A DNA stretch of 64,000 nt from Isoetes taiwanensis (GCA_021234155.1 JAJEKV010000012.1:9392448-9456447), one strand, 5' to 3'; shown: positions 11,926 through 25,057, counted from the first letter of the stretch. Made by a program: numbers and translations. The notes: a model not told the origin generated them from the sequence alone.

Positions 11926-13039
11926 TTGCGTAGTCTGGATAAAGCCATTCGACGTAGGCAGGTGGCTTGTATTGTTAGGCTTGGGTCCTTTGAAGCCCAA
12001 CAAGAAGAAATCATTCAAGAATTGCCGCCAACCATAGCCAGCCTCATTCACGAGTTCCAGGATCTCTTTCCAGATGAGATTCAGAGATTACCACCTTTTA
12101 GGGAGGTAGAGTGCGAGATTGCACTCCAACTAGGTATCAAGCCTACCAGTAAGGCTCCTTACTGCATGAGTACACCTGAGTTTGCAGAACTTAAGAAACA
12201 ATTACAGGAACTTCTGAAGCTAGGCTTCATTCGGCCCAGTGTTTCTAAGTATTTTTCCAAGATAGATCTTCGCTCTGGCTACCATCAAATACGGATTAAG
12301 GAGGAGGACATTCACAAGACCGCCTTTCGCACCCGTTATGGACATTATAAATTCACAGTTATGCCTTTTGGACTCACCAATGCACCAGCAACCTTTATGC
12401 GTCTCATGAACGATGTCTTCAAAGACTATTTAGACGAGTTTGTCATTATTTTCTTTGATGACATTCTTATCTATAGTAAAACCCTGGAGGATCATGAATG
12501 CCATCTTCGGCTGGCCCTCCAGAAGTTGCGGCGTCACCAACTATTTGTTAAGTTTTCCAAATGCAAATTTGCGACCACCAGGGTCGACTATTTGGGCCAT
12601 ATTGTTTCTGCTGATGGTATTGCTACGGACCCAGCAAAAATTGAAGCAGTCAAAGAGTGGCCAACACCTACCAATGTTTCGTAAGTCTGCAGTTTCTTAG
12701 GATTGGTGGGATATCATTGCAAGTTCGTTAAGGACTTTGCTAAGATTGCACACCCCTTACTGACCTAACAAAGCATGAGAAGATCAAGGATTAAGCAAGG
12801 TTCAATGAGGCTTCCAACAGTTGAAGGACACCTTGACGTCGGCACCCGTCCTTACTTTACCTGATCCTCAGAAGGATAAGGCGGTTGCAGCTGATGCCAG
12901 TAAGATAGCAACTGGAGCTGTTTTGATGCAAGAGGGACGAGTCATAGCCTATGACTCTAAGAAAATGAATGACGCAGAACAGAGATATCCCACTCATGAC
13001 CAGGAATTGCTTGCAGTCGTGCGTGCCTTGCGCATCTGA
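11926..13039 (+). pseudogene. Gypsy reverse transcriptase and RNase H with internal deletion
   Basis: The frame from 11,926 runs from a typical upstream region ([30 protein letters not shown]) into the polymerase. After [12 protein letters not shown] it jumps straight to [20 protein letters not shown], so about 40 residues of the fingers (the KKKDGS.R.C.DYR.LN region) are missing at about 12,246. The palm remains: [23 protein letters not shown] and the catalytic [11 protein letters not shown] stop follows PTNVS (12,682). RNase H resumes at 12,821 with LTLPDPQKDKAVAADASKIA and ends early near 13,039. The enzyme cannot be functional as it stands. Confidence 0.92.
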
Positions 13040-13061
13040 AGGATAGAATTTTTAGAAGAAT

Positions 13062-14640
13062 ATGACTGAGGTTCTGTATAAACCCTGGAAACACAATGTT
13101 GTTGCAGATGTCTTATCTCGGCATCCGTTGACCACACGTACCCATTGCAATGCTATTTCCACTCTTGCAAGTGAATTTGGGAAGACTATTGAGCAATCTC
13201 TTCCAACGGATCCCGAGTTCAGCGAAGTGTGGGGCAGCCTTTCTAGAGAGGCCAGGACCAATAAGGAAAGGGACACCTTTAAGCACTATAAGAAGGACGA
13301 TAATCTTTTATATTACCGCGATAAGTTGTGTGTACCCGAGTCATCAGGAGTTAGGAGGCTTATTCTCCATGACACACATAACAGTCCTATTGCTGGTCAC
13401 GCTAAATTCACGAAAATATATTTCAAGATAAGATCTAGTTACTTTTGGCCTGGTATGAAGAAGCATATTGCCCGCTACATTAAGCAGTGCCAACTTTGCC
13501 AGCAGACAAAAGCAGAACAACTAAGAACGCCAGGTACACTGGAACCTCTGGATGTCCCCAATGCAAAATGGGAAGTCATTACCATGGACTTCATTGTAGG
13601 CCTCCCATGAACACTTTGAGGATTTGACGCCTTGATGGTAGTAGTTGATAAGCTTTCTAAAATGGCACATTTCTTACCATGCCGCACCACCGACACTGCC
13701 TTGGATACGGCACTTTTATTTTCCAAGGAGATTTTTCACTTCCATGGGATGCCACGTACCAATATTTGGATTGTGATCCTAAATTTGTTAGTGCTTTCTG
13801 GAAGGACTTCTTCAGCACTATACAAACCAAGCTTGCCATGAGTATGGCCTATCACCCTCAGACAGATGGGCAGTCAGAACGTACCAATCGAATTATTGAG
13901 GATATACTACGGAATTATGTCTGGAATAAGCAATCTCAATGGGCAGATTTCATTCACTTGGTGGAGTTTGCCTACAATATACTAAGCAGGAGTCCTGGCG
14001 GATGTCTCCCTTCATGATTACCTATGTCTATCAATGTCTTACTCCAGATAACATGGCATAACCCAGTTTCCAAAGTGGCAGTCTCACAACAGTTGCTTAC
14101 CGATATGCAACTTCTGGTAGAGGAATATGCGGGTATTTATTGGCAGCACGGAGTCGCTAAAAGAGTTTAACAGATAGACACCGTACCTCGCGTGAGTTCT
14201 AGATTGGTGAATCTATATGGTTGAAGATCAAGGTTAAGCAGGCCAAGCTCAAAATTGGGAATTGTAAGAAACTAGCACCACGATGGGTGGAACCATTTCA
14301 GATCATCGAATGTATAGGTCCTCAAGCCTATAAGTTGAATTTACCTGCTTATCTCAAGGTACACAAAGTCTTCCACGTAAGCCTTCTGAAGAAGCACACC
14401 CCGGATCCTCATGAGATTCTTGATACACCAACGCTTCTGGAGATGACAGACGAGCAGTTGGAAATTGTTTTAGAAGCTCTTCTCGACAGAGCATATAAAC
14501 AAACAAGAAGAACCCAGATATTGCAGTATCTAATTAAGTGGAAACACTTACCTACTAAGAATGCCACTTGGGTGCTTAAAACAAGACCTTGACAAGGCCT
14601 ATCCGGACTTTATGCGGCAATGCCAGGGTCGGACCATCCA
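13062..14640 (+). pseudogene. Gypsy integrase with C-terminal chromodomain
   Basis: The HHCC zinc domain is visible (HDTHNSPIAGH, then CQLCQQTK), followed by the core with the first Asp in WEVITMDFIVGLP (about 13,570-13,610). After a frameshift the later core reads DCDPKFVSAFWKDFF and AYHPQTDGQSERTNR, which carries the catalytic Glu (about 13,850-13,900). The C-terminal part from 14,221 shows WVEPFQIIECIGPQAYKL and LKVHKVFHVSLLKKH. A chromodomain follows (LDRAYKQTRRTQILQYLIKW, KHLPTKNATW) and continues in another frame as LDKAYPDFMRQ. Chromodomains of this group bind modified histones and steer integration. Four or more lesions split the gene. Confidence 0.93.
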
Positions 14641-15225
14641 TCATGCTATCGAGTCCGACTCCAATGTAGTGTGTAGTAGATCCGGCAGGGATCATGCAGG
14701 GGGGTTGAGGTAGACGCATCCTAGGACGGGGGGAAGTGCATCTACGCATGTTAGGATGCAACCGTCGACGGCTACAATAGGAACATTACTATTCCTTATG
14801 TCGCAACGACTTGCAGCCTTAGGCATTATAGGATTCCCTCATTTCCATTTTCTCCTTTGTTTACATACAGGGGGTGGTCCCTTCAACCACAACTTTATAT
14901 AATTATCTTGAGTACTGATGTACTGTAATCCTGCAGGTGTGTAGTGCATACAACAGCATCTGCAGTTTCATGACGGTTCACTTTAGGAGTCATGCTGTGT
15001 TTTTATCTTTGTTCCTTACGGTCCACTGAGGACCTTGTTGTTATGCATAATAAGTGTTTCTATGTTATGGTATGAAAGGGCTCCGGTCCAAAACTTTTGA
15101 TCATTGATGATCTTGTTGTAATATCCTATGTTTTATAATAAAGTAACTACTCTCCTTTTCCTTTATTCAATATTTTCTCTATGATCCTTAATGCCGAGGA
15201 CAACATTATTCTAAGGAGGGTAGAA
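14641..15225 (+). other. Gypsy 3' untranslated region with polypurine tract
   Basis: There is no coding sequence. The purine-rich AAGGAGGGTAGAA at 15,213-15,225 abuts the 3' LTR and is the likely plus-strand primer. Confidence 0.75.
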
Positions 15226-16718
15226 TGTGACGTTCCATGTAAGTATATGGTTATACCTAACTTGACAAGTCACCAAGGTATTGGGACCATTGGGGACTAA
15301 CCTAAAAGGGGTTATTGTAATTAACTAACCTAAGTAGACCAACTAATAGTATTAATTAGCCAAATAGGCTAATTAAAGTTGCCACTTGGCCTAACTCGAT
15401 TGGCCAAGGGCAGGTTGCCATCTTTGGGTGGCAAATTGAGCTCCCAGCCCAATTCTGCCCCAAACTCGAGTTTGGGAAGGGCAGAGGGAGGAAGGAGCTA
15501 TTGCAACCTAACACTTGACCAGTTCTATGGATGTTCTTGGAGACAATGGGTCCAGCCAGGACATAGGTCAGTCTTTAGATAGTTGTGTGCTATTCTAACC
15601 CCCGTTTGAGTAGATGGATGATTAGATTCTATTCTATGATCTACTTATGATGATGATGGATGTTTGTATCTGATTCTGCCTTCTCTTTCTGTTCCCCCTA
15701 TGTTGTATGGGATTAAAGGGGGTAGAGACCTAAAAGCTATCTAGATTTAGTGATGCTCCTAGCTAGAACCTCCTAAAACCCAGTATATACGGCCTGTGCA
15801 CAAGAGCCCACCTGGCTGTGGATGCTATGATGTGATTTAGCACCAAATAACGAGTATGATGGTGAATCGGGGTGGGGTCTTGCGTAGCACGGCTACAGGA
15901 CTCCTATAGTGTGCTAGGCTTATAGCCGGTCACTGAGAGGGCTGGGTATGGGTCTGACACTCCCTGGGTCCCAGGTGACGTGCCAAATGTTATGTGGACG
16001 CCCTGGACTCGAACGGGCAGGTGAGCCAGCCTTTAGATTTAGGGGAGTAAGTCGGGTATGAACGCGGGGGTCACTGAGGTGGCACGCATTCTCTAGCACA
16101 CCTAGGGATCCATTATGCTCGGGGAGGGGACGCCTCTCTGACCTGCCTCATCGGACCGGGGAGATGTAACCCGGAGTAGTCCCATAGGGTGATTCCATGG
16201 GATTGCGTCTCCGGAGGGCTACAATCACACCATAGCATGTTCCAGCCTATCTGCAAAGTGTGCATAGGAGGGGCGAATGGAGTGGACTACCCTAGCCATT
16301 GTTCTATGCCAGCCAATGCCATTGTTATGATTCCGTCTGTTGTTATCTGGAGGCCTTGACTGTTAGTTGATTCCCATGAGTCTGAGCTGGGGTAGAGCCC
16401 TTATTTATGTTGCATTTCCTTGTTATGTTGGTATTCTATTGCATTCTTATGGATGATGATGGGCCACCCTTCATGGTGGTATATTATTTGTTTGTACTGT
16501 TGCCAGGTGCTAACCTTGTATGTACGCTTCCGCCATATAGGATTCCCATAGAAGGCGTGGGACAAATGACACCTCCGTGTCCTTCACCCGGACACTTGCT
16601 CATCACAAGTGGTCCGAGTCAGACGGAGGGCCTTTCTATGGTGGTATTGTCGCCATGGAAGAGGGGATTTCCCATATTTATACGATGGGAGCATCGTATA
16701 GGTTTGGGGAGCGTCACA
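15226..16718 (+). repeat. 3' LTR of the gypsy element
   Basis: The LTR starts TGTGACG and ends CGTCACA, a perfect 7-bp terminal inverted repeat, and is 1,493 nt long. Its last 167 bases match the 5' remnant. No gene lies inside it. Confidence 0.93.
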
Positions 16719-16755
16719 AAAACATCAAACTCTAAAAAAACATACCATCATACAA

Positions 16756-17040
16756 ATGCAAAGGAAGAATTATGCAAATGTGATGGAAATGCGATGCATT
16801 ATTGAAGCTAACTTGTCATTTAATTTGTTGAAACTGCCTTGTTGGAGAAGTATGTTGGAAGCCGTTTCTCAAATAAGAGATAAACATAGTGGTGTCAGTT
16901 ATCATTATTTGAGAAACAAGGGTCTGAAACCCAAAATGCATACTTTACAAGAAAAAACAGCAAAAATAAGGGCATTATGGCCCAAGTATGGACAACTTGT
17001 TAATGTTTGTGTCATGCTGCTATGGTACGATGTTTTTTAA
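16756..17040 (+). pseudogene. hAT-like transposase fragment
   Basis: A 94-codon frame includes IIEANLSFNLLKLPCWRSML, VSYHYLRNKGL and a trailing WPKYG. This order (a hydrophobic helix, a P.WR.M..A segment, a Y..LR...L segment, then W..YG) is that of the DUF659-type region in plant hAT transposases. The catalytic and dimerisation regions are absent. It sits 38 bases beyond the gypsy 3' LTR. The call rests on pattern resemblance only. Confidence 0.4.
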
Positions 17041-18079
17041 GTCCATTGCGGATTATTTACAATCTTGTTCAACCATCTCTTGTTTCAACTTTATTTCCTA
17101 GTCGCACACTATCAAGCTAACATTTGGCTAACAAACTACAATTAAATTAAGGGGTGAATAGTTAGGCTTAAATTGCTATAAAGAGATAAAATGGCTACAG
17201 AATTTTGGCTAATTTGGGACATTAAAAAGGGTAGATAGGTGCAAAACTTGCCTTGATTCAAGAGTAAAAGCCATATGTCAGATCATTCGAGTAAGTTGTG
17301 GGCATTCGATTTGTTGCACCTCCATTGCTCGGCCCAATTTCAGGAGAAGATAAAGCAGATAATCCCCTCTAAACGCCCCTTCTGCAAAAGATTCTTTGTC
17401 AATCCCTAGCCACCATCGGCCATTGCTTAGAACTTTTCAGTGTTCCTTACAAATGCAAAACCCTCTAATCCCTGTCGAATTGCCTCCTGATCTTTACTTG
17501 CCACCGGCACGTTAGCTTGTTGCAGGTTTTCGGGAATATCTGGGCATATACTTGGAAGATAACCACTCACCAACAAGAGCGAGGTTTTGCCCTTTAGGTA
17601 ACATGTTGCGCCAAATGGTTCAATAACAAGCGTGTATTGGTTAATTGAAGGGGCGATTAAAAAGGGCGACGTGCCACATGTCAACCTCCTAATGGTGGAC
17701 CCGCCTCCAATAATAAACCCGTACCCAGTGTCCTGTTTAGGCATTCTATTCGATTTCTTCTCCGACAAAGCACAGTATTCTGCTCGATCTGCCGGCCAGA
17801 TGCAGAGTCTGCCAACTTGGGTTCCACCGTTGAGGGATCAACTCAGTGGGTCTGTTTTCTTCTATCAAAATTAAAGTACGGCACTAACTTGCAGATTGGT
17901 GTGGAGCTTGCATCCCAAAATTCAGCGTGGAGGAAGGGGGCGAAGAAACATTTTTGCAGGGGGGTTTGCTGACCCGTAAACGGGGTCGTGAGCAAGCTGA
18001 TAGCCTAAAGGAGAGGGAATTGGGTTGGGATACTAATCCTCGACAAGATCAGTCCGTCGACACGGCAGCCTTTCGCGCC
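17041..18079 (+). promoter_or_regulatory. Upstream region of MOB1
   Basis: The kilobase before the MOB1 start probably holds its promoter and 5' untranslated region, though I cannot place a transcription start. A 113-codon open frame on the minus strand (17,768-17,427) has no recognisable domain and is most likely chance. The last 150 bases before the ATG are open in the ATG frame, consistent with a leader exon. Confidence 0.4.
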
Positions 18080-19900
18080 ATGAGCCTTTTTGGGCTGGGC
18101 AGGTTGTTTGATCTATTGTTCTTACATTACATTGAAATCTTAAAATTCTTTCTTGGACCTGTGTTCTGATAAAAGAGCAAAATGAGCCTATTATTCGTGA
18201 TGCTTTGTATTTGTGGATTCCTCTTTGTGGAATCCACATTTGTTTTTTGTTATAGCTCGGTATCTAGGATATACAACATCTATTAGGGTTTCATATTTAT
18301 GGTAAAAGAACGTTTCCAGTAGAATAGGAGACATTGATATGATTCTGTACTTAATGTTGGTTGTTATTAAGACATTTCATCAGTGTACATGTAGACTGCT
18401 ATTTTATGTTACCATTCTGTAATGTAAGTATACATGTAGACTGCTATCTTATGTTAGCCTTCTATGATGTTCTAGGAACCAGCGGACTTTCCGGCCCAAA
18501 AAGAGCACACCATCTGGGAGCAAGGTACTTGTTCAAGCTTGTCTTATTATGTTATCTACTAAGCTGAAGCTCACATGCCTTTGGTCATCTTGCTAGGTTA
18601 TCTGGTTCATTGAGTCGTATATTCTTGTCTTTACTATTTGGCAATTTCCATTCTCAATGTAATCTGTTTGGCAGTCACAACATAGAACAGTCGGAATCCT
18701 TTCTAGTAGAGATCTATGTGATTTTCAACATGCTCTTGCATTGACATCGTGCAAAATTTTTCAGGGTGCGCAATTAAGGAAACATATAGATGCCACTTTA
18801 GGAAGTGGCAATCTAAGAGAAGCTGTTCGTCTTCCACCCGGTGAAGACCTGAATGAGTGGTTGGCAATCAACAGTAAGGCCTCTTGTTCCATGCATCCTT
18901 TTGATTTTAGAAATCATATCATCAATTTATTCTGCACCTTTGCATGCAGCTGTCGACTTTTTTAATCAGGTGAACTTACTTTATAGTACGTTGACAGAGT
19001 TCTGTACTCCAGAAAATTGTCCCACAATGTCAGCAGGACCCAAGTAACTACATACTCAGCTATATTTATTTTTGTAACTTGCTGTAAACTTGCTTCCATA
19101 ATTTTGAATCAGCTTGATGTTACACCAGAATATTCCTCATTTTTTTGTATAAGCCTTTATATGGTTTCGTTAGTTCTGTACGACCAAAAGTAAGATTTCA
19201 AGGAACAGTAATGCCTACCTTTAACGTGAATTCAGAGGTGCTTTAGATTTATCTCGTGGGGCTTGTGTTCAGTCTGAATGAAATCTTCGGTATGCAAATG
19301 AAGACTGATAAACTGTTGTTGTACACTGCCAACTAGTTTCCATAATTGTTCCCAAACGTTAGTGAGTGCCTTATGTTTGTTGTAGGTACGAGTATCGATG
19401 GGCTGATGGTGTCCAGGTAAAGAAACCAATAGAGGTATCAGCGCCCAAGTATGTGGAGTACTTAATGGACTGGATTGAAGCCCAGCTTGATAATGAGGCA
19501 ATTTTCCCCCAAAAGCTTGGTAATTGACTGAACTATCTTATTGCCAAGGATACTGCAATTACTAAGTTGCTTTCTGACATATCAGGTGCCCCATTTCCAC
19601 CAAATTTCAAAGAAGTGGTAAAGCCTATATTTAAGAGGTTATTTCGGGTTTATGCACATATCTATCATTCACATTTCCAGAAAATTGTGAACCTGAAAGA
19701 GGAAGCGCATCTGAATACCTGCTTTAAGCATTTTATCCTTTACACTTATGTAAGTACAAACAAGTTCTATTCCCAATGCATGATGCAGCAGCCATTTAAT
19801 ACATTTTTCACACTTGCAATTACAGGAATTTGGTTTGGTAGAGAAGAAAGAACTTGCACCCTTGCAAGAGCTTATTGACTCAATTTTGATACCTTACTAA
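18080..19900 (+). CDS. MOB1: MOB1 kinase activator, seven exons, intact
   Basis: MOB1 is the co-activator of NDR/LATS-type kinases in the Hippo-like pathway and works in the cytoplasm and at the cell cortex. Exons: 18,080-18,102; 18,476-18,524; 18,765-18,873; 18,950-19,043; 19,386-19,519; 19,586-19,749; 19,826-19,900. All introns are GT-AG and the joined frame is 215 codons plus stop, the usual length for plant MOB1. It begins MSLFGLGR. The zinc ligands are all present: Cys79 and Cys84 ([10 protein letters not shown]), His161 and His166 (YAHIYHSHF). The end reads [16 protein letters not shown]. One unusual point: the residue before EFGLVEKK at the exon 6/7 boundary is Tyr, where Arabidopsis MOB1A has Gln. 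Nearby repeats leave the gene untouched, which fits a functional copy. The family call is certain. Confidence 0.97.
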
Positions 19901-21829
19901 ACTGTACAATATTGACTATTCTATATTGTGTGAAAGAAGGAGCTGCTTCGTTAAAGTTTGGAAGCTCCATATGATGTAACCTGTTTCATGTCCACGGAAC
20001 TGTAAATATTGCTGTACTGTTATCAAATATTGTTTTGCGTGGTTGGTGTCCTGAAGTTACCCGTGAATGATTTAAACTCGCCCAGGTCCCTTGCCGTAGC
20101 TGTGGCAAAATGATTCGTTTCAAAAAACCATGGCGCAGATGGAGCATTTGTTGTCTTAAGTATCAATGACATTAATGACATGTTAACCTTACAGATGACC
20201 ATTTTCTTCCATTGTAAACCAACAAATTTTAACTTGCATACTAATTCTGGATTGTCCCTTTAGGGGGTGTTTGTGATTTAGAGATTTCATGGCTGCAATT
20301 TGATGGCCGAGTGTACAAGCACAAGAAAAGGCATTTCTACAGATTAAACAAGAAGGGATGGTGCAGCACGGGATTCATTCCAAGCGTCCACATGGAAGCA
20401 GTATAACCCAAGATGGTTCGAAACAGTTTAGAACAATGACTGGAGATGGATTGGAAACAGTTCATGCAACAATGACTGGCTTAGAAAGGGATGAGAGGTG
20501 GTTCTGATAGGACCGCTAGTGACGCCAGAGGTTCCAAGAACCTTATGTGGCTTTCCATTACTTGCAGACAATTTTTTGATGGGTTGAGGAGGCAAAATGA
20601 ACAATGCTCAGCTTTTCTAGCCACATAATCAAAATTGCTAACTGTCTATTTTGGTTTTGGGCAATAAAGGTTTTTTAGCATTTGAATTTGGTTCAATTTT
20701 GGATTGTGTGGATGGTACTGATCTTACAGAACATGACACTATTGGGCTTAAGAAATAACATATCACTGAATAAATACACCCAGAATTGACACTTCTTTAG
20801 TCTTTCTTCAAGCGAGACCAAATTTTGGTTGATTAACTCTAAAAACTCTTTACAAGGATAGGAAGATTGTTAATATCATGATGGTTAAGTTCCCTATTTG
20901 GTGGACTTCAGATTGTTAATATCATTATGGTTAAGTTCCCTATTTGGTGATTGGACCACTAGTTATTTTATAGCTATTGCTGGCAGGTTGGAATCGCATA
21001 CTCAAATTTCCTTCTATGTATATATTCAAGACAATCATTTTTTGTTTGGAGCAAAAGTTCTTGTTAAGGTTGGGAGTTCAACTTCCACGTTTCTTACTCA
21101 TCCTATTCTATTCTATTCTATTCTGAATATCATGTTACCTTATTATAATTTTGATAAATGGGTGAGCAAAATGTTAACTACCATCTTGAATAATTAGGAT
21201 ATAATGTCAGGTGGTTGAGCATTATTGTTTTCCCTTCACTTTTATATATGTGGGTTTACATTCCTTATGTTACCATCTACAACATCAGAAATCAATGCGA
21301 TCCTAGAAGTTGCATTTGCTTTTCAGTTCACTTTTCAGTTCAATTCGAATTTAATGTACATGTGAATAGGTTGGTCACTTATTGGACTATCTTGTAGTGG
21401 TTCTTTCAATCCATTTGCGAAATAAAAGGGAATTCTAGTCATTTTCTACGGGTAGTCCACTGCCGCATAGATCAGTAGAAATTGCTCAAATCTCACATGT
21501 CCGTTTATCTCACATTGCCTAGTTCAAGTCTATTCAAGTCGGATGCCAATCTAGAGTCATTTCATGCATATTGAGAGTTGCTCTCTAGCACTTTTGTTGG
21601 TTGCCTCCTTGATTTGTTTGAATATTAGATGGAGTAAGAATTGTATATATTTGAAATACCGAATGTCCCTGCTTTTGTTAGATGTGGAACATTCTAACTT
21701 CTAAATTATGTCTCTATCTTTTGTTTTCTTTCCTAGTTCATCCTGCAGCATATCAGAGCATGTTAAAGGTCATAAAGCATGCCCACTGTATCATTGACTA
21801 GAAAGGACCTTGGAACCTTGTTATGATGC
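19901..21829. other. Intergenic region after MOB1
   Basis: The first few hundred bases must include the MOB1 3' untranslated region. No other gene is seen. A 46-bp tandem duplication lies at about 20,865-20,956 (unit containing GGTTAAGTTCCCTATTTGG), and a short (TTCTA)n run at 21,109-21,125 resembles a LINE-B tail without its body. Confidence 0.4.
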
Positions 21830-22286
21830 ATCTTCATTGTGAGCCGCGTGAGGACAGAGTTTGTCAGTGCTGTCAACAGGGCGCCATTGAGGATGAAAGT
21901 CACGCCCTCCAGGCCTGTCCGGCATACGAGCATATCCGGGCTCGGTATGCTCGGTTAGTTGTGCCCCATCAGGCCTTGCATGAGCTACTGAGCACGGCCT
22001 CTGTAGGCTTGTTGGGATCGTACCTCCGGGAGGTAATGGATATGCGGACTCAGTTATGCCCCCCTGTCCGACATTAACCTCAGCTGTACTTGGGATTATG
22101 TATATAACTGTGCAGTATGTCAGCATCCTTATTGCTACTAAGGTTTTTCCCCCGAAAACCCTTCGGGGCGGGGGTTTTTTAATCCTGGTAGTAATACGCC
22201 TGCTGCTCTCTCTTTGTACTTGGGTCCCATAGGCCAGTTGGTCTCCGTGGACGATAAAATCATATTCTATTCTATTCTATTCTATT
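21830..22286 (+). mobile_element. LINE-B 3' fragment, 5'-truncated insertion
   Basis: This plus-strand copy covers only the last 450 bases of LINE-B: the Cys/His zinc tail (VCQCCQQGAIEDESHALQACP), a stop after PPVRH (22,077), the 3' untranslated region with the hairpin module, and a (TTCTA)n tail (22,262-22,286). It matches the reverse complement of 4,747-5,130 closely. Severe 5' truncation is typical of LINE integration. Confidence 0.85.
22131..22195 (+). other. Branched hairpin module in LINE-B 3' end, copy 2
   Basis: ATTGCTACTA pairs with TGGTAGTAAT, with G-T and A-C positions, around a core in which AAAACCC can pair with GGGGTTTT. The core shares GGTTTTTCC, CGAAAACCC and TTTTTTAATCC with the 34,6 kb copy. 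Confidence 0.6.
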
Positions 22287-22862
22287 GTTTATAGCTGCTG
22301 AGGTTCTTATAGAACTGGAGTATGTGCAAGTTGGCATTGACTATGTTTTGTGACTTGCAAGCAAATGCTTTATAGTTGCATACTCAAAGTTAGTTTCAAG
22401 ATCCTTTTTCGTTTATGTAACATTGCAAAGGCTGGAGGGACATGCATCTGTTATAGGCAAGCATCATAAGTTGTGGGGTAGTCGGTAACAAGAGTAATGG
22501 ATTGCCATCATGTGCTAAATGATAGCTTTACTCCACTCCATATATGTTCTTGTTAACTGATTTCTGTATTTCTTCTGAAGGCAGGTAGTCTCGAATTTAT
22601 CAAGAGTTTTGTAGATATTTGTTCGGTAACTTCTAAAGCAGGGTTATTCCTTTTTACCCTATACACGTTTGTTTACCTAATGATATCTTTACCTTGCCAA
22701 GCCAAGGACCTCCTTTTCTCTTTCCAATAATTTAAATTGATGTGATTAAATACAGTGGCACTTGATATGTTGAAAACAAGGAACTACCAAATATGGTAAG
22801 TGGATCCTTCTTGCATTGATACACATCATCATTTTCTCACCAAATAGAATGCAATCCAAGCC
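22287..22862. other. Intergenic, nothing recognised
   Basis: AT-rich sequence with no open frame, RNA gene or repeat that I can name. Confidence 0.3.
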
Positions 22863-23712
22863 TGAAAATAAAAATAGGTTCGGATCTTGCCAATCCTGCG
22901 GATGAGCGACACTTGGAGCATAGTTTTAGGCTTGACTAAAAGAAGTCCATACATGCCAGATTAGGTATTGGCTGTGGGTTTTCTATGCTGACATCGGGGT
23001 TGGGCCCTTAAGTGATCCCATCAAACCTCTAGTGGAAACATGTGAGATCTAGGCATAACACGTGCAGAAGCAGGACTGCCGATAGAAAATGGCTGAAATT
23101 CCCTCTTATCTCACAAATGGATTGAGAGAACTATTGCAAAATTGTACAGTAAGTGATCAACCATCTAAAAATGTTTCTGGCAATTTTTCGGCTTTAATAA
23201 CAAAAAATTTTGATAGGATACACCAAAAACAAAAATTGCACTTTCAATATTTTTTTTGGTAGTCTGAAATAAAAGGCGACATCTTTATTGGTTGACATCA
23301 CTATTTTTGAGCCCTAAAGAGAGGAAAATGAAATTAAAATACAAGAAAATCTTATATCCTTATATGCCGCAAAAACTTTGCCTTAGCTCTTATGCCAAAT
23401 CTCAATCGTCGAAACCTCACACATTCGTATATATGCGACCAGATAGAATATCGCCAACATATGCTAAAACCACACCTTCCAACCAGGCTTCAAAATCTCC
23501 AATAGCGCTAACTGGATAATTTGCCAGTAAATGTCATGCTCCACCAGATTTTGAATATAAGCTCAAGATTATTTGCCGGATTTTGAAGAAAACCTTACAA
23601 GTTTTTTGCCGACAAATAAAAATTCGAACTGGGAAATAAGGACTGCGACTGGAAATTTAGAAGACTCTCCTAGCCTTTTGATGCCTGCTTCCAACCCTAG
23701 GTTGCAAAAGAT
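22863..23712 (+). repeat. Dispersed repeat R1, copy 1
   Basis: About 850 bases are shared with 36,082-36,925, 51,222-51,732 plus 53,972-54,170, and 58,868-59,695. In this copy, as in copies 2 and 4, an ATG frame reads MAEIPSYLTNGLRE and runs into GTAAGT, like a first exon with a splice donor. A second shared segment encodes YKKILYPY and SQSSKPHTF. After 23,712 this copy departs from the others, which continue into the CHS promoter. The nature of R1 is unknown. Confidence 0.7.
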
Positions 23713-24682
23713 AAACAGAACCCTGGTGTGCTCTCCTTCTTTATTCTGCATTCGACATACTCAGCAAACTCATGCAATCTACTAGACCAACCTTCATAGA
23801 AAATCTTATCCAAAAATATCTCAAAACCATTCATTGTATACTTCTTGGATGATGACCATCTCATCATCCTTAAACAATGCAATGAACATGGTCATAGCCA
23901 ATGCAATGAATATGCTCATAGCTAAATTTACCTTAATATGTCCCATACTCCATGCTTTTCTCTCATTGCAGTCGATATTTCCTGGGTCAGTTTCATTTTC
24001 GCTAAAAAAAACTGTTGTACTATCCAAAGGGTGCGAGTAAAGGGGGCAGAGGTTGTTCGACTATCTTATTCTTCCAGGATAGTGTTCGTAGCGCCAAAAC
24101 CATACCCTATCTTTCTGAGTTGCGCAGTTGTCTGACCTTCAAGGAGTAGAGAAATGATATCATTGTAAAAACATTGGAACAAGCTTGCTATGGAGCTTGA
24201 TGGCCCCATGTTTTGCATATCAGAAACACAAAGCCCTGAGAGCAAAAAAAAATACAAATTCAATTGCTAAATATTACAGTAAAGAAAGGAAACATAGTAA
24301 ATTTACCCATAATTGGCCTGCAGTTCAGGAAAAGCTTGGAAGATCTGATCTTCTCTTTTGCCATTTCAAATGGTGTGCATATAGATTAACCAAGACATAG
24401 AATTCCTTTTTACACTCAAACCTGATGACCCTCCAATGTGCAGAAACATTGTTCCTCCTGCTTCATTTGACCCCAAGTTCATCCTGGCAGCAAGGTAGAG
24501 AGTAATGAAGCTATCAATGAAGACATTGAAGCAGCCTTAATTGTTTTCAATTGTGATTAAGTAATCGGCATCTGAAAGCAAAAAAGAAGAGGTTAAAAAA
24601 ACATCAAATGATAAAGATTACAATGCTCATGGAATTTGTTAAGAATATCTAGCGCAGAGCTTGGAGAAGATGTGAATGGCAC

Positions 24683-24684
<2 letters not shown>
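23713..24684. other. Intergenic, nothing recognised
   Basis: No convincing gene. Short frames on both strands overlap without domain content. A direct repeat of CAATGAA-type units lies near 23,878-23,910. Confidence 0.3.

Positions 24685-25057
<373 letters not shown>

Noticed and set aside
17427-17768. 113-codon minus-strand ORF upstream of MOB1
   Set aside because: No domain, no conserved copy in the window, and position suits promoter sequence; kept only as a remark.
22863-23712. R1 as a solo LTR
   Set aside because: No TG...CA ends, target duplication, PBS or polypurine tract could be found at its edges.
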